Assembly: GCF_002382885.1 (NCBI RefSeq)
Contig: NZ_NWVL01000045.1
Location: 1-64,000, forward strand
DNA: 64,000 bases
Reading direction: 5' to 3'
From: Streptomyces sp. WZ.A104
GTDB taxonomy: Bacteria > Actinomycetota > Actinomycetes > Streptomycetales > Streptomycetaceae
Shown here: positions 50,282 to 58,874 of the stretch, one piece after another
Numbering within the stretch: the stretch's first letter is position 1
Layout: the number at the start of each line of letters is the position of its first letter
Program-made: the position numbers and the translations under genes
The notes under the pieces: model-generated
Told to the model about the DNA's origin: nothing
Seen by the model: the letters and a program-made list of their open reading frames with translations, nothing else
Databases searched by the model: none

Positions 50282-50940
50282 CGCCCCGCTCCGGACAGCA
50301 CCGGTGTCAGCCGGGCCCACGGGTTGGGCGGCTGCCCGGTCACAGGGCCCGACACCGCGGCGCCACGCTCGTGGGCGGTGCGTACGGCCAGCGAGGCCAG
50401 CGCCTCGGGCACGCCGTACACCAGATGACAGAAGCGGTCGGGCGGACAGCGCGTCGTCCAGTCGGGTCTGCTGAACGCCGACACATAGGTGGACCAAGGG
50501 CCCTCGAACGTGACGAGGAGATCGGCGATCCTGGCGTAGCCGGGAGCCGGGTGCACGCCCGGGTTGAGGACCACGGGCGATGCGCCCTGCCGGCGCAGCG
50601 CGCGTACCAGCTTCCGGTAGGCGGACAGCGCGTCCCCGGCTGCGCTCACCCGGTCCAGAAAGCAGCCGTCGGTGGCGTACCACTCCCGGTGCCGGGCGGC
50701 ATCGGCGGTGACATCGACGGCAGGCCGGGTGCCGTAGTCGGTGTCCACATAGCCGAGCACGCGGGCGCCCGCTCTGCGCAGCGCGCCCGCCGCGGAGACG
50801 AAGGCGGGATCGGCGGCGCCGCCCGGTCCGTCCGCGGGATTGAGCACGACCGCGTAGGTGCGGTCGGCCGCCTCAATGAGCTGGTGCCAGGCGGCAGGGT
50901 CCACAGCCGGGTGGACGTACAGCGGGATCAGAAGGCTCAC
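50278..50940 (-). CDS. spherulin-4/Sph3-like glycoside hydrolase family protein
   Basis: A 220-residue TIM-barrel protein of the spherulation-specific family 4 (GH135 in fungi, where Sph3 cleaves galactosaminogalactan). Family marks: LIPLYVHPAVDPAAW, VVLNPADGPGGAADP, GYVDTDYGTRP, VVLNPGVHPAPGY and LLVTFEGPWSTY. Where fungal Sph3 has adjacent catalytic Asp-Glu, this protein reads CFLDRVS, so the Glu is replaced by Arg; the later Glu (TFEG) is kept. It could be an inactive binding protein or use a changed mechanism. No signal peptide is visible. GTG 50940 overlaps the upstream stop; an in-frame extension to 50994 is less likely. Confidence 0.8.
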   Translation of the reverse strand: MSLLIPLYVHPAVDPAAWHQLIEAADRTYAVVLNPADGPGGAADPAFVSAAGALRRAGARVLGYVDTDYGTRPAVDVTADAARHREWYATDGCFLDRVSAAGDALSAYRKLVRALRRQGASPVVLNPGVHPAPGYARIADLLVTFEGPWSTYVSAFSRPDWTTRCPPDRFCHLVYGVPEALASLAVRTAHERGAAVSGPVTGQPPNPWARLTPVLSGAGR

Positions 50941-51863
50941 GATGGCAGTTCGCCTTCCTCGCGCGGGGCCGGGGGGTGGGCGCCGGCGGACCACAGTGCA
51001 GTCAGAGACTCCCGGAGCACATACGAGGGACGCCAGCTAAGGGCTGTCCCGGCGGCAGAGATGTCGGAACACTGCCAGGACACCTGATCCGAGCGGGCGG
51101 AGCCGGCGCCCTGTTCCTCGATGCGTCCGCCGAAGCCCGCGATCTCCGCGAGGGTATGCACCAGGTCGCGCACCGGTACGGCGTCGCCGCCGCCGATGTT
51201 GAGCACGCGCGGCAACGGCCCGGGCGCGGTCACCGCCTGCTCCACCGCCCGCGCCACGTCTCGTGCGTCGACGAAGTCGCGGTACGCCGACAGGTCCCCG
51301 AGGCGGAGCACCGCGTCCGTGTCCGAACCCGCTTCGCGCAGGAGCCGGGTGACCCGGCCCGGCAGTCCGCCGGGTGGCGCCCCGGGCCCCACCGGGTTAC
51401 CGACCCGGAGGACGAGTGCGTCCAGAGCGGAGGTCGAGACGGTGGCCGTGCCGGCCAGTTTCGTGGCCCCGTAGGCGCTGAGCGGGCGGGTGGCCGCAGA
51501 CTCCGCCGTCGGAACCCTGTCAGTGCTCGGGCCGTACTCGGCGGCCGAACCGAGATGGACCAGCCGGGCCGAGGGGCAGGCCAGAACCATGGCCTCGCAC
51601 AGGACGGCGGGCCCCCGGGCATTGGCCTCCGCCAGCGTCACCGGGTCCCCGCCGGTCGCCCCGGCGCAGTTGACCACGGCGTCCGGCGCCGCCGACGCCA
51701 GGGTCTTCGCGAGCCGGTCGGGGGAGTCGGTGGCGAGGTCGACGGGAACGTCGGCGGCGGGGGACCGCCCGCCGGCGAGGACCCGCGCGCCCTTGAGAGC
51801 ACCGAGCCGCTCGGCGACGTGGGCCCCCAGGTAACCGGTGGAGCCAAGGACGAGAACGCGCAT
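50937..51863 (-). CDS. NAD(P)-dependent nucleotide-sugar epimerase/reductase
   Basis: A 308-residue extended SDR: VLVLGSTGYLGAHVAERL binds the cofactor, HLGSAAEYG holds the Ser region and YGATKLAG the Tyr/Lys pair. Subgroup resembles dTDP-4-keto-sugar reductases and epimerases. It would finish a nucleotide sugar begun by the upstream 4,6-dehydratase. Its ATG lies six bases after the nucleotidyltransferase stop, and its stop overlaps the Sph3-like start. Confidence 0.85.
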   Translation of the reverse strand: MRVLVLGSTGYLGAHVAERLGALKGARVLAGGRSPAADVPVDLATDSPDRLAKTLASAAPDAVVNCAGATGGDPVTLAEANARGPAVLCEAMVLACPSARLVHLGSAAEYGPSTDRVPTAESAATRPLSAYGATKLAGTATVSTSALDALVLRVGNPVGPGAPPGGLPGRVTRLLREAGSDTDAVLRLGDLSAYRDFVDARDVARAVEQAVTAPGPLPRVLNIGGGDAVPVRDLVHTLAEIAGFGGRIEEQGAGSARSDQVSWQCSDISAAGTALSWRPSYVLRESLTALWSAGAHPPAPREEGELPS

Positions 51864-51868
51864 ACCGC

Positions 51869-52582
51869 TCAGGCCCCCTTGAGTAGCAGGGACTTGCGGC
51901 TGGTGAACTCCGCGTTGGCCCGGTCGTAGTCGTCGGGACGGCCGATGTCCAGCCAGTAGCCGTCGAAGTCATAGGCGAGCGGCGGGTTGCCGGAACCCAG
52001 CAGGTCCAGCACCAACTCGTCGAAGCCCAGCGGCAGCCCGGCGGTGTACCCGTCGAGCGTGGCCCGGGTCAACCCGTACACCCCCATGGAAACGCGGTAG
52101 TCCAGGCTCGGCTTCTCCGTGAAGCCGACGACCTTGCTCGCGTCGGTGGTCAGCACACCGAAGTCGATGCGCACCTGGCGCGCATACGTGGCGATGGTCA
52201 GAGGCGCTCCGGAGCTCTGGTGGCTGTGGAGGACGTCGGCGTAGTCGAGGTCGGTGAGGATGTCCCCGTTCATCACCAGGAAGTGCTCCGGAAGCCGTTC
52301 ACGCATCGTCAGGAGCGGCCCCATGGTCCCCAGCGGGGATTCCTCGGTGGAGTAGTCGACTCGCAGGCCCCACTGGGAGCCGTCGCCGACGTAGGCCCGG
52401 ATGATCTCGCCGAGATGGCCGATGGCGATGGTGCAGCCGGTGAAGCCGGCCGAGGCGAGCTGGCGCAGGACGATTTCGAGGATGGCGTGCTGGTCTCCGA
52501 TGGGCACCAGCGGCTTGGGCAGGGTCGTGGTGTAGGGCCGCAGCCGGACACCCTTGCCACCGGCCATGATCACTGCGTACAT
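51869..52582 (-). CDS. sugar-1-phosphate nucleotidyltransferase
   Basis: A 237-residue RmlA/ManC-like nucleotidyltransferase. The signature AVIMAGGKGVRLRPYTTTLPKP at the N-terminus binds the nucleotide, the metal-binding Asp is in HFLVMNGDILTDLDY, and WLDIGRPDDYDRA closes the fold. It makes the NDP-sugar used by the cluster; the base and sugar are not readable from sequence. ATG 52582 is preceded by AAGGGGAAG. Confidence 0.9.
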   Translation of the reverse strand: MYAVIMAGGKGVRLRPYTTTLPKPLVPIGDQHAILEIVLRQLASAGFTGCTIAIGHLGEIIRAYVGDGSQWGLRVDYSTEESPLGTMGPLLTMRERLPEHFLVMNGDILTDLDYADVLHSHQSSGAPLTIATYARQVRIDFGVLTTDASKVVGFTEKPSLDYRVSMGVYGLTRATLDGYTAGLPLGFDELVLDLLGSGNPPLAYDFDGYWLDIGRPDDYDRANAEFTSRKSLLLKGA

Positions 52583-52614
52583 GGTCTTCCCCTTGCTCGA
52601 AGTGCCGGGTGCGG

Positions 52615-53616
52615 TCAGATGTTGTAGATGCCGGTCTTGTAGCGGGCGAGGTTGCCCGGCTCGCGGAAGAACTCCACCGTCTGCGCGAGGCCCTCCTCCA
52701 GGCTGTGCGCCGGGCTCCAGCCGGTCGCCGCGCGCAGTCGCCCGGCATCCGCGACCAGTCGCATGACCTCGGAGTTCGCGGGCCGCAGCCGCTGCGTGTC
52801 CTCGCGGACGTCGAGCGCGGTGTCCATCACCTTGCCGATGAGGGCGACCAGGTCGCCGACGGAGATCTCGCCGCCCGTGCCGGCGTTGAAAGTACGGCCC
52901 ACGACCCGCTCGGCGGGCGCGGAGCCGACCGCCAGGAACGCCTGCGCGGTGTCCCTGACGAAGGTGAAGTCCCGAGTGGGACGCAGGTCGCCGAGGGTGA
53001 TGGTCCGCTCCCCGGCCGCGACCTGGCCGATGACGGTGGGGATCACGGCCCGCATGGACTGCCGCGGCCCGAAGGTGTTGAACGGCCGCAGCGTCACCAC
53101 GGGGGTGTCGAAGCTGGCGTGATAGCTGTCGGCCAGCCGGTCCCCGCCCGCCTTCGAAGCCGCATAGGGGGACTGGGTGTTGATGGGGTGGTCCTCGGTG
53201 ATCGGCACGGTCTGCGCGGTGCCGTAGGTCTCGCTGGTAGAGGTGTGCACCAGCCGCGGTGTGCCCGCGGCCCGTACCGCCTCCAGGACGTTCAGTGTGC
53301 CGGTGACGTTGGTGTCCACGTAGCTGTGGGGTGCCCGGTAGGAGTAGGGGATGGCGATGAGCGCGGCCAAGTGGTAGACGCTGTCGGCCCCTTCGACGAG
53401 ATGGCGGACCGAACCCGGGTCCCGGACGTCGCCGAGGACGATCTCGACCTGGTCCAGGACGGCGGGGGGGAGGGTTTCGAGCCAGCCGTACGAGGAGAAG
53501 GAGTTGTACTGCGCCATGGCCCTCACCCGGTGCCCGGCGGCGACGAGCGCCTCGGTGAGGTGGGAACCGATGAAGCCCTCGGCTCCGGTGACGGCGGCGA
53601 GCGATGGGGCGTTCAA
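52615..53616 (-). CDS. nucleotide-sugar 4,6-dehydratase (LegB-like SDR)
   Basis: A 333-residue extended SDR. The cofactor loop GAEGFIGSHL, catalytic TSTSETYG, and YAASKAGGD are present, along with AQYNSFSSYGWLETLP, a segment typical of LegB-type NDP-GlcNAc 4,6-dehydratases. It would form a 4-keto-6-deoxy aminosugar nucleotide from an NDP-HexNAc. Its position between the membrane protein and the nucleotidyltransferase makes it part of precursor supply. A simple-sequence repeat fills the spacer just before its start. Confidence 0.86.
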   Translation of the reverse strand: MNAPSLAAVTGAEGFIGSHLTEALVAAGHRVRAMAQYNSFSSYGWLETLPPAVLDQVEIVLGDVRDPGSVRHLVEGADSVYHLAALIAIPYSYRAPHSYVDTNVTGTLNVLEAVRAAGTPRLVHTSTSETYGTAQTVPITEDHPINTQSPYAASKAGGDRLADSYHASFDTPVVTLRPFNTFGPRQSMRAVIPTVIGQVAAGERTITLGDLRPTRDFTFVRDTAQAFLAVGSAPAERVVGRTFNAGTGGEISVGDLVALIGKVMDTALDVREDTQRLRPANSEVMRLVADAGRLRAATGWSPAHSLEEGLAQTVEFFREPGNLARYKTGIYNI

Positions 53617-53630
53617 GGTGGTTTCCTTCC

Positions 53631-53699
53631 GGTGGTCGGTGGTCGGTGGTCGTAGTTGGTGGTCGGTCGGTCGGTCGGTCGGCGGTGGTCGGTCGGTGG
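53631..53699. repeat. simple-sequence (GGTCGGT)-type repeat in a 5' leader
   Basis: Most of the 90 bases between the membrane-protein stop (53707) and the LegB-like start (53616) is built of GGTGGTCG and GGTC units, including four consecutive GGTC-type tetramers. Slippage here would change the leader, not the protein. Confidence 0.7.
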
Positions 53700-53706
53700 A
53701 GTCCCG

Positions 53707-55113
53707 TCAGCCGTGTGCGGTGGGTCGGCCCAGCCGCCGTAGGGTCACGGCTGTGAGACAGAGCACGGCAGCACCGCAGCTCAGCGGCAGCGCCGCGGTG
53801 CCCGGCGGGGCGCCGGTCAGCATCCCCGCGCCGGAGAACGCCGCTGCGGTCAGACCCACGGCGGCCGGCGGCCAGGCGGTGCCGAACGCCTGAAGCAGCA
53901 GGGAGATCCACAGAGTTGCGGCGAGCAGCAGCAGGGTGGCGGGCTCGGCGTCCACGAGCAGCGCCGCCGGTAGGAGAGGGCCGAGGTACACCAGCAGGCA
54001 GCCGGTGAGAACGGCTGCGGAGCGGGCCCGGAACCCGCCGAGCGTCCTCGTGGACCGCAGTGCCGCCACCGACAGTCCGCGGTAGCGGTACAGCAGCCAC
54101 TCGGCCGGCCCCATGCTCAGAGTCAGCACGATCACGGCCCAGGGATGGTCCCGGCCCGCCAGGAACACGAGTGATCCGGCGGCCAGTCCGAACAGGCCGT
54201 ACGGCAGGGACGGCCACAGCCCCGGACGCGCGGTGCCGGGTGCGGCCGGGACCGAGCGGGTGGCGCGCAGCGCCCAGGCGGCCGCGGCGACCGCACCGAG
54301 GAGTGACAGCAGCGGCAGCCCGGCGCGGAGCACGTTCCCGGGTTCCCACCACAGCAGCGACACCCCGCAGGCGGTGACGGGCACGAGGACCGCCAGCAGC
54401 AGCCGTTCGCGGCCCAGCACGAGCAGCACACCGGCCGCCGCGAGGTATGCCGACTGGGCCGTGACGGCCAGGGCCGTCACGGCCGACCCCGAGAGAGCGG
54501 CACCGGCGGCGACGGCCGTGGCAGCCCCCAGCGGTGCCCCCTTCGCCAGGGTGCGGCCCGCCTCCAGCCGCCCGGCCGTCAGACGCAGGTAGGCCCGGTG
54601 GCCCAGTGCCTGGTTCCAGGCCCAGGAGATGAGCCCGGCCACCACCAGTGCCCGCACCGCGCCGTCAGGAGGCAGCAGCCGCCCGGCGAGTGCGTACGCG
54701 AGGCCGGGGAGCGCGAACAGCAGCCCTCGCAAGGCGCAGCGCAGATGGTCAGGTCGCCAAGGGTCGGTGGGGCGGGGCGGCTCGGGGAAGGTCCGCGGTA
54801 CGCGCCGGTACAACGCCGTCGCCAGCGAGAACAGGTCGGCGTGCCCGTACTTCTCCCGGATCACGTCACCGGTGAGGCCCTCGGATTCCAGTAGCGCGGC
54901 GACCTCGTAAGGGTGGACCGCGGGCGCGATACGTTCGGCCAGTGCGGCGGCCAGCCCGTCCACCGCGTCGGCTCGCGCCCCGTGGCCGGGCAGGACCGGG
55001 GCAGGCGGGCAGGGGCCGGCGAGGCGCAGGGCAAGGGTGCGGTCGTCGGCGAGGCGCAGTGCCAGCGTGTCCTGTTCCGCGCCGCCCGGTTCCAGCGACA
55101 TGGGTCCACTCAT
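53707..55113 (-). CDS. polytopic membrane protein of the aminosugar polysaccharide locus
   Basis: A 468-residue protein with a soluble N-terminal ~115 residues (HPYEVAALLESEGLTGDVIREKYGHADLF) and about ten to eleven hydrophobic helices. I do not recognise a named family. By position between the PelF-like transferase and sugar genes it could play the part of PelG, the Wzx-like transporter that moves polymer across the membrane, but no motif proves this. Its ATG overlaps the PelF-like stop (ATGA), so the two are produced together. Confidence 0.75.
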   Translation of the reverse strand: MSGPMSLEPGGAEQDTLALRLADDRTLALRLAGPCPPAPVLPGHGARADAVDGLAAALAERIAPAVHPYEVAALLESEGLTGDVIREKYGHADLFSLATALYRRVPRTFPEPPRPTDPWRPDHLRCALRGLLFALPGLAYALAGRLLPPDGAVRALVVAGLISWAWNQALGHRAYLRLTAGRLEAGRTLAKGAPLGAATAVAAGAALSGSAVTALAVTAQSAYLAAAGVLLVLGRERLLLAVLVPVTACGVSLLWWEPGNVLRAGLPLLSLLGAVAAAAWALRATRSVPAAPGTARPGLWPSLPYGLFGLAAGSLVFLAGRDHPWAVIVLTLSMGPAEWLLYRYRGLSVAALRSTRTLGGFRARSAAVLTGCLLVYLGPLLPAALLVDAEPATLLLLAATLWISLLLQAFGTAWPPAAVGLTAAAFSGAGMLTGAPPGTAALPLSCGAAVLCLTAVTLRRLGRPTAHG

Positions 55114-56633
55114 CCGGCCGCGCTCCTCACCGGTGACCTGCCCACCGTCGTCGGCACGTGTTCCTCGACGGCCGAGGGCGCTCTCCGGCCGTCGGCCCCG
55201 GACAGCTCCTGGTAGATGGAACGGAAGGTGTCGATGGTCTGCCGGAGGGTGAACTGCTCGATCACCCTGAGCCGGGCCCCCTCGCCCATCCTCCGGCGCC
55301 GCTCGGCGTCGGCCAGCAACTCCAGTGCCGCGGCGGCCATCGCGGCCGGATCACGGGGCGGCACGACGAGACCGGTGTCTCCTACTGCCTCCCGGACGCC
55401 GCCCACGTCCGTGGAGACGGTCGCCCGCCCGCACGACATGGCTTCGATCAGAGTGAAGGGGAAGCCCTCACTGATACTGGAGAGCATCACGACGTTCCCC
55501 GCCGCGTACGCGTCCCTGATGTCCTCGACCCGGCCCTCGAAGGTGACCGCGGCGGCATGGCCCAGCTCCGCGGCCAGTGCCTCGCACCGGTCCCGGTAGG
55601 CCTCCCCGCCGCGCGGCGTGCCGCCGAACAGGCGCAGCCGCGCGGTCGGCATCCGCGCCCGTACGAGGGCGAAGGCGCGGATCAGGGTCTCCAGGTCCTT
55701 GATCGGGTCGACACGGCCGGCCCAGCTGAGCACGGGGTCGGCAGGTTCCGGGCCGGCGGGCGGAAACGCGGCGGGGTCCACGCCGTTGTAGACGGTCCGG
55801 ATCGAATCGGGCGCGGCACCTCCGTGCTCCTCCCAGAGCCGGTTGTAGCGGTTGCCCGGGGTGATCAGGGCGGCCCGCCGGTACGTCTCCTCCGCCAGCA
55901 GCCGGAAGAAGCCCAGTACGAGCGCCTTCACCGGCCACCGGTAGGGAGCGGTGCGGTATCCGAGGTAGCGCTCGCGCAGATACACGCCGTGCTCGGTGAG
56001 CAGGAGCGGCACGCCGTGCCGTTCCAGCGCGGCGAGGCCCGGCAGGACCGCCACGCCTCCGCTGACCGCGTGCGCCACTCCCTCCTCCGGGTACGGCGCG
56101 GCCAGCGGCCGCAGGGCGTGCTCCAGCAGTGCGGTCGCGGTCACCGCGTCCTGGAGGGTCGGCCGGGCCTCGCGCACCGCGAGCCCGGACCGGTTCCAGA
56201 GGGCCGTCAGGATGCCGATGGCCTGGTCCCCGCGCAGGAACGGACTGAGCCAGCCGTCCTGGGCGGCCCGCGCCAGCGCGTACAGAGCCGGGCCGAAGCC
56301 GTCCTCCGCGCGCGGGTCGAGCAGCGCGGTCACGAACCGCTCGTAGGACTCGGCGATCCGCCGGCGGTGGTGCCCGCGCGGCGCCCGCCCCTCGGGGGCG
56401 GGGCCCCACATGGGGACGGAGACGATGCGGCCGACGTGGTCCGGAACGTCCCAGACGACCGGCTCGCGACCGGTTCCGGTGACGGCGATCACGTCGAACG
56501 CGATGTCCGGCATGCCGGTGACGAGTTGGTCGCACCAGACGCTCACGCCACCATGACTGTGCGGGTAGGTGCCTTCGGTGAGCAGGGTGACGCGCGACGC
56601 GCCGGAGTGTCGCGCGCCGTGGGGAAAGTACAT
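55110..56633 (-). CDS. pelF: PelF-like family 4 glycosyltransferase
   Basis: A 507-residue cytoplasmic GT-B enzyme. The opening VTLLTEGTYPHSHGGVSVWCDQLV and the lengthy N-terminal acceptor region with VPMWGPAPEG are PelF hallmarks (DUF3492). The donor half has SWAGRVDPIKDLETLIRAF and the E-x7-E motif in SISEGFPFTLIEAMSCG. PelF polymerises UDP-GalNAc/GlcNAc in Pel synthesis. ATG 56633 follows TGGAG. The gene is 93 bases downstream of the Agd3-like deacetylase and overlaps the membrane protein. Confidence 0.87.
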   Translation of the reverse strand: MYFPHGARHSGASRVTLLTEGTYPHSHGGVSVWCDQLVTGMPDIAFDVIAVTGTGREPVVWDVPDHVGRIVSVPMWGPAPEGRAPRGHHRRRIAESYERFVTALLDPRAEDGFGPALYALARAAQDGWLSPFLRGDQAIGILTALWNRSGLAVREARPTLQDAVTATALLEHALRPLAAPYPEEGVAHAVSGGVAVLPGLAALERHGVPLLLTEHGVYLRERYLGYRTAPYRWPVKALVLGFFRLLAEETYRRAALITPGNRYNRLWEEHGGAAPDSIRTVYNGVDPAAFPPAGPEPADPVLSWAGRVDPIKDLETLIRAFALVRARMPTARLRLFGGTPRGGEAYRDRCEALAAELGHAAAVTFEGRVEDIRDAYAAGNVVMLSSISEGFPFTLIEAMSCGRATVSTDVGGVREAVGDTGLVVPPRDPAAMAAAALELLADAERRRRMGEGARLRVIEQFTLRQTIDTFRSIYQELSGADGRRAPSAVEEHVPTTVGRSPVRSAAG

Positions 56634-56726
56634 CGATCTGCTCCACGGCCGGGAAGTGAGGTTGTCGGGCCAGGGGGCCCGCCCCGGCCGCCGCACCGGC
56701 GACCGGGACAGGGGGGCGTACGCCTG

Positions 56727-58874
56727 TCAGCGTTCCGCGCCGTGGGGGACCCGCTCCACGACGCCGGAAGGCACCTCGGTCCGGGGTGCGGCGCCCGTCG
56801 GTGCGCCGGTCACGGCGGGTGCTTCGTACGGCGTGTCCGCCGCGGCCGCCGCACCCGCGGACACGGGCAGGTCCAGGGTGTAGGGCCGGCCTTCGGCCGA
56901 GCCCCAGCCGGAGACCTTGCCCGCGTAGGGAGCCCCGAAGCCGGTGCCGCCCTGCCGGGTACCGGCGGGCATGGTGGCCGCGATCGCCACACCCCCGGGC
57001 GCATGCACGGTCACACTGTCGCCGATCCGGTAGGCGGTGACCTGGCCTGCGTCGATGGCGGCCCGCCAGGCTGCCCGGCGCCGCATCTCGACGCCGATGT
57101 CCTTCATGCGGAGATTCACCACGGGGGTGTCGGCGGTGAACAGGTCGTCGTAGGCGCCGAGCACACCGTCGAGCACCGGATAGGCGATGCGGTCCTCGGC
57201 GAGGTTCGACTGGTGGATGAAGTGGGGCTTGGGGTCGTTGGAGAGGACGTGCCCCAGCGCGATCCGGGTCTCCAGCGGGACGATGTGCTCGGTGTAGCCG
57301 GTGGCGATGTCCAGCGGAGCGGCCAGGCAGGTGGAGGTGGCAGGGTTGTCCTCGCAGATTCCGCTGCCGCCCTGGGCGCGGCCGGTGTAGATCCAGTTGT
57401 ACTCGTCGACCTGTTCGGCTTCCCGCCCGGCGTTGTAGAAGACGTTCATCGGGTAGCGGGAGATGGTCGTGGCGGTGCCGACCTGGCGCTGCACGGGGTC
57501 CCGGGAGTTGTCCGAGCCCAGCCACTCGATGCCCGTGTCGGTGAGGGCGAGCCCCAGGTTGGGGTTGTCCTCCGGCTGCTGAGGGGTGACCTTCAGACCG
57601 GAGTGCTCGCCGGTGACCAACTCATCGCGCCTGAGAGGGAGTCCGGCCGCCGCACCCCACGCTTCGTTGGTCGCGATCTCGTCGGCGATCGCGTTCCGGC
57701 CGACCCACCGGGTGGATCCGTCTGCGTTCGTCGCGCACTTCCACGGCACCACGCCTGTGTCCTGCACACAGCCCAGGAAGGCGTGGGTGTAGGTGTGGTT
57801 GATCCAGCGGAACCGGTCGCGCTCGGCCAGGAGCTTGTCGGCGAGGGCGTCCTGACCGCCGTTGTCCTCGCGGTGGTCGACGGTGCCGGAGGCGTTGTAG
57901 GCGAAGTCGAGTGTGAAGTCCCGGCCGTTCTGCCAGGCGGTGGCGTGATCGACGTCGGCCGGGACCATGCGTATCGGGTTCGGAGTGCCCTCGCCCGGCT
58001 GGCAGTCCACGTCTCCGGGCGTGCAGTTGAGCACGGTGTCCCAGCGGTCGTCAGCGGCGAAGACGTCGTCGACGTGGACCGCGAAGTAGTTGCGGTCGGC
58101 GCCGAGGTGCACCCCGCCGGTCATCCACTCCACGATGCCCCTGGCCAGCAGTCGGTACTGCTGCTGGTACCGGTTGTAGACGAAGGTGACGACAAGCTGA
58201 CGCCGCCCGTCGTGCCGGTACTCGCCCACCAGGGAGCCCATCGTCGGTCTGCCCGGGATGGCGGCCTGGACGTAAGGGGTGAAGTCGGCGCCCGCTGCCG
58301 GCGTCGAGAGATAGGCGTAGGACTCGCTCACGGTGGGGGAGTTGTCCTCGAAGGGGACAGTGCCCCCCAGGTAGCCGAAGGGCCCGGCCTTGCCGGCCTG
58401 CGTCACCTCGGCGCGCACCCCGTCGATGCTGCCGGCGTAGCCCGTGCCGACCGCCGCGTTGAGCCCCACCTGTGGACGCGCGTAGGTGTAGGCGTCGACC
58501 TGTGGAATCGAGTACGCCCGCTCGTAGGCCACGATGGCCGCCATCTCGGCGGAGCCCGTCGGGAACGGGTTGTCGTTGGGCAGGACGACGGCCTGGTACT
58601 TCGCGCGCGGTCGGCCGTCGACGGTGTCGGCGAGGAATCCCGCGTCGATCACGGGCCGGTCGGCGTCCTCCAATTCGACCTCGGTGTACGGCGTTCCGGC
58701 GTTCTCCAGTTCGGCGGCGATGGCGTCGGTGGACGGTCCCCCGTCGCTCACGACGAGCACGCGCAGATCGACGCGCGGTGCCGGATCGCCCGCCTGGGCG
58801 GTGGCAGCCGGTAACCCGATCGCTGCCATCAGTGTGCCCACTATGAGCGCGGTGGTGCGAATGGTCCGCTTCAT
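56727..58874 (-). CDS. secreted Agd3-like polysaccharide deacetylase (CE18 family)
   Basis: A 715-residue exported protein. The signal peptide ends near TAQAGD. Residues about 35-250 resemble the N-terminal accessory part of Agd3. The deacetylase core has the metal/catalytic motif FAVHVDDVF (His267, Asp269, Asp270), followed by INHTYTHAFLGC (His360 and His364), and later TGEHSGL and PHFIHQSN. These match Agd3-type deacetylases, which remove acetyl groups from galactosaminogalactan, and are analogous to the deacetylase part of PelA. It begins the minus-strand cluster, so partial deacetylation to a cationic adhesive polymer is the likely role. Confidence 0.85.
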   Translation of the reverse strand: MKRTIRTTALIVGTLMAAIGLPAATAQAGDPAPRVDLRVLVVSDGGPSTDAIAAELENAGTPYTEVELEDADRPVIDAGFLADTVDGRPRAKYQAVVLPNDNPFPTGSAEMAAIVAYERAYSIPQVDAYTYARPQVGLNAAVGTGYAGSIDGVRAEVTQAGKAGPFGYLGGTVPFEDNSPTVSESYAYLSTPAAGADFTPYVQAAIPGRPTMGSLVGEYRHDGRRQLVVTFVYNRYQQQYRLLARGIVEWMTGGVHLGADRNYFAVHVDDVFAADDRWDTVLNCTPGDVDCQPGEGTPNPIRMVPADVDHATAWQNGRDFTLDFAYNASGTVDHREDNGGQDALADKLLAERDRFRWINHTYTHAFLGCVQDTGVVPWKCATNADGSTRWVGRNAIADEIATNEAWGAAAGLPLRRDELVTGEHSGLKVTPQQPEDNPNLGLALTDTGIEWLGSDNSRDPVQRQVGTATTISRYPMNVFYNAGREAEQVDEYNWIYTGRAQGGSGICEDNPATSTCLAAPLDIATGYTEHIVPLETRIALGHVLSNDPKPHFIHQSNLAEDRIAYPVLDGVLGAYDDLFTADTPVVNLRMKDIGVEMRRRAAWRAAIDAGQVTAYRIGDSVTVHAPGGVAIAATMPAGTRQGGTGFGAPYAGKVSGWGSAEGRPYTLDLPVSAGAAAAADTPYEAPAVTGAPTGAAPRTEVPSGVVERVPHGAER

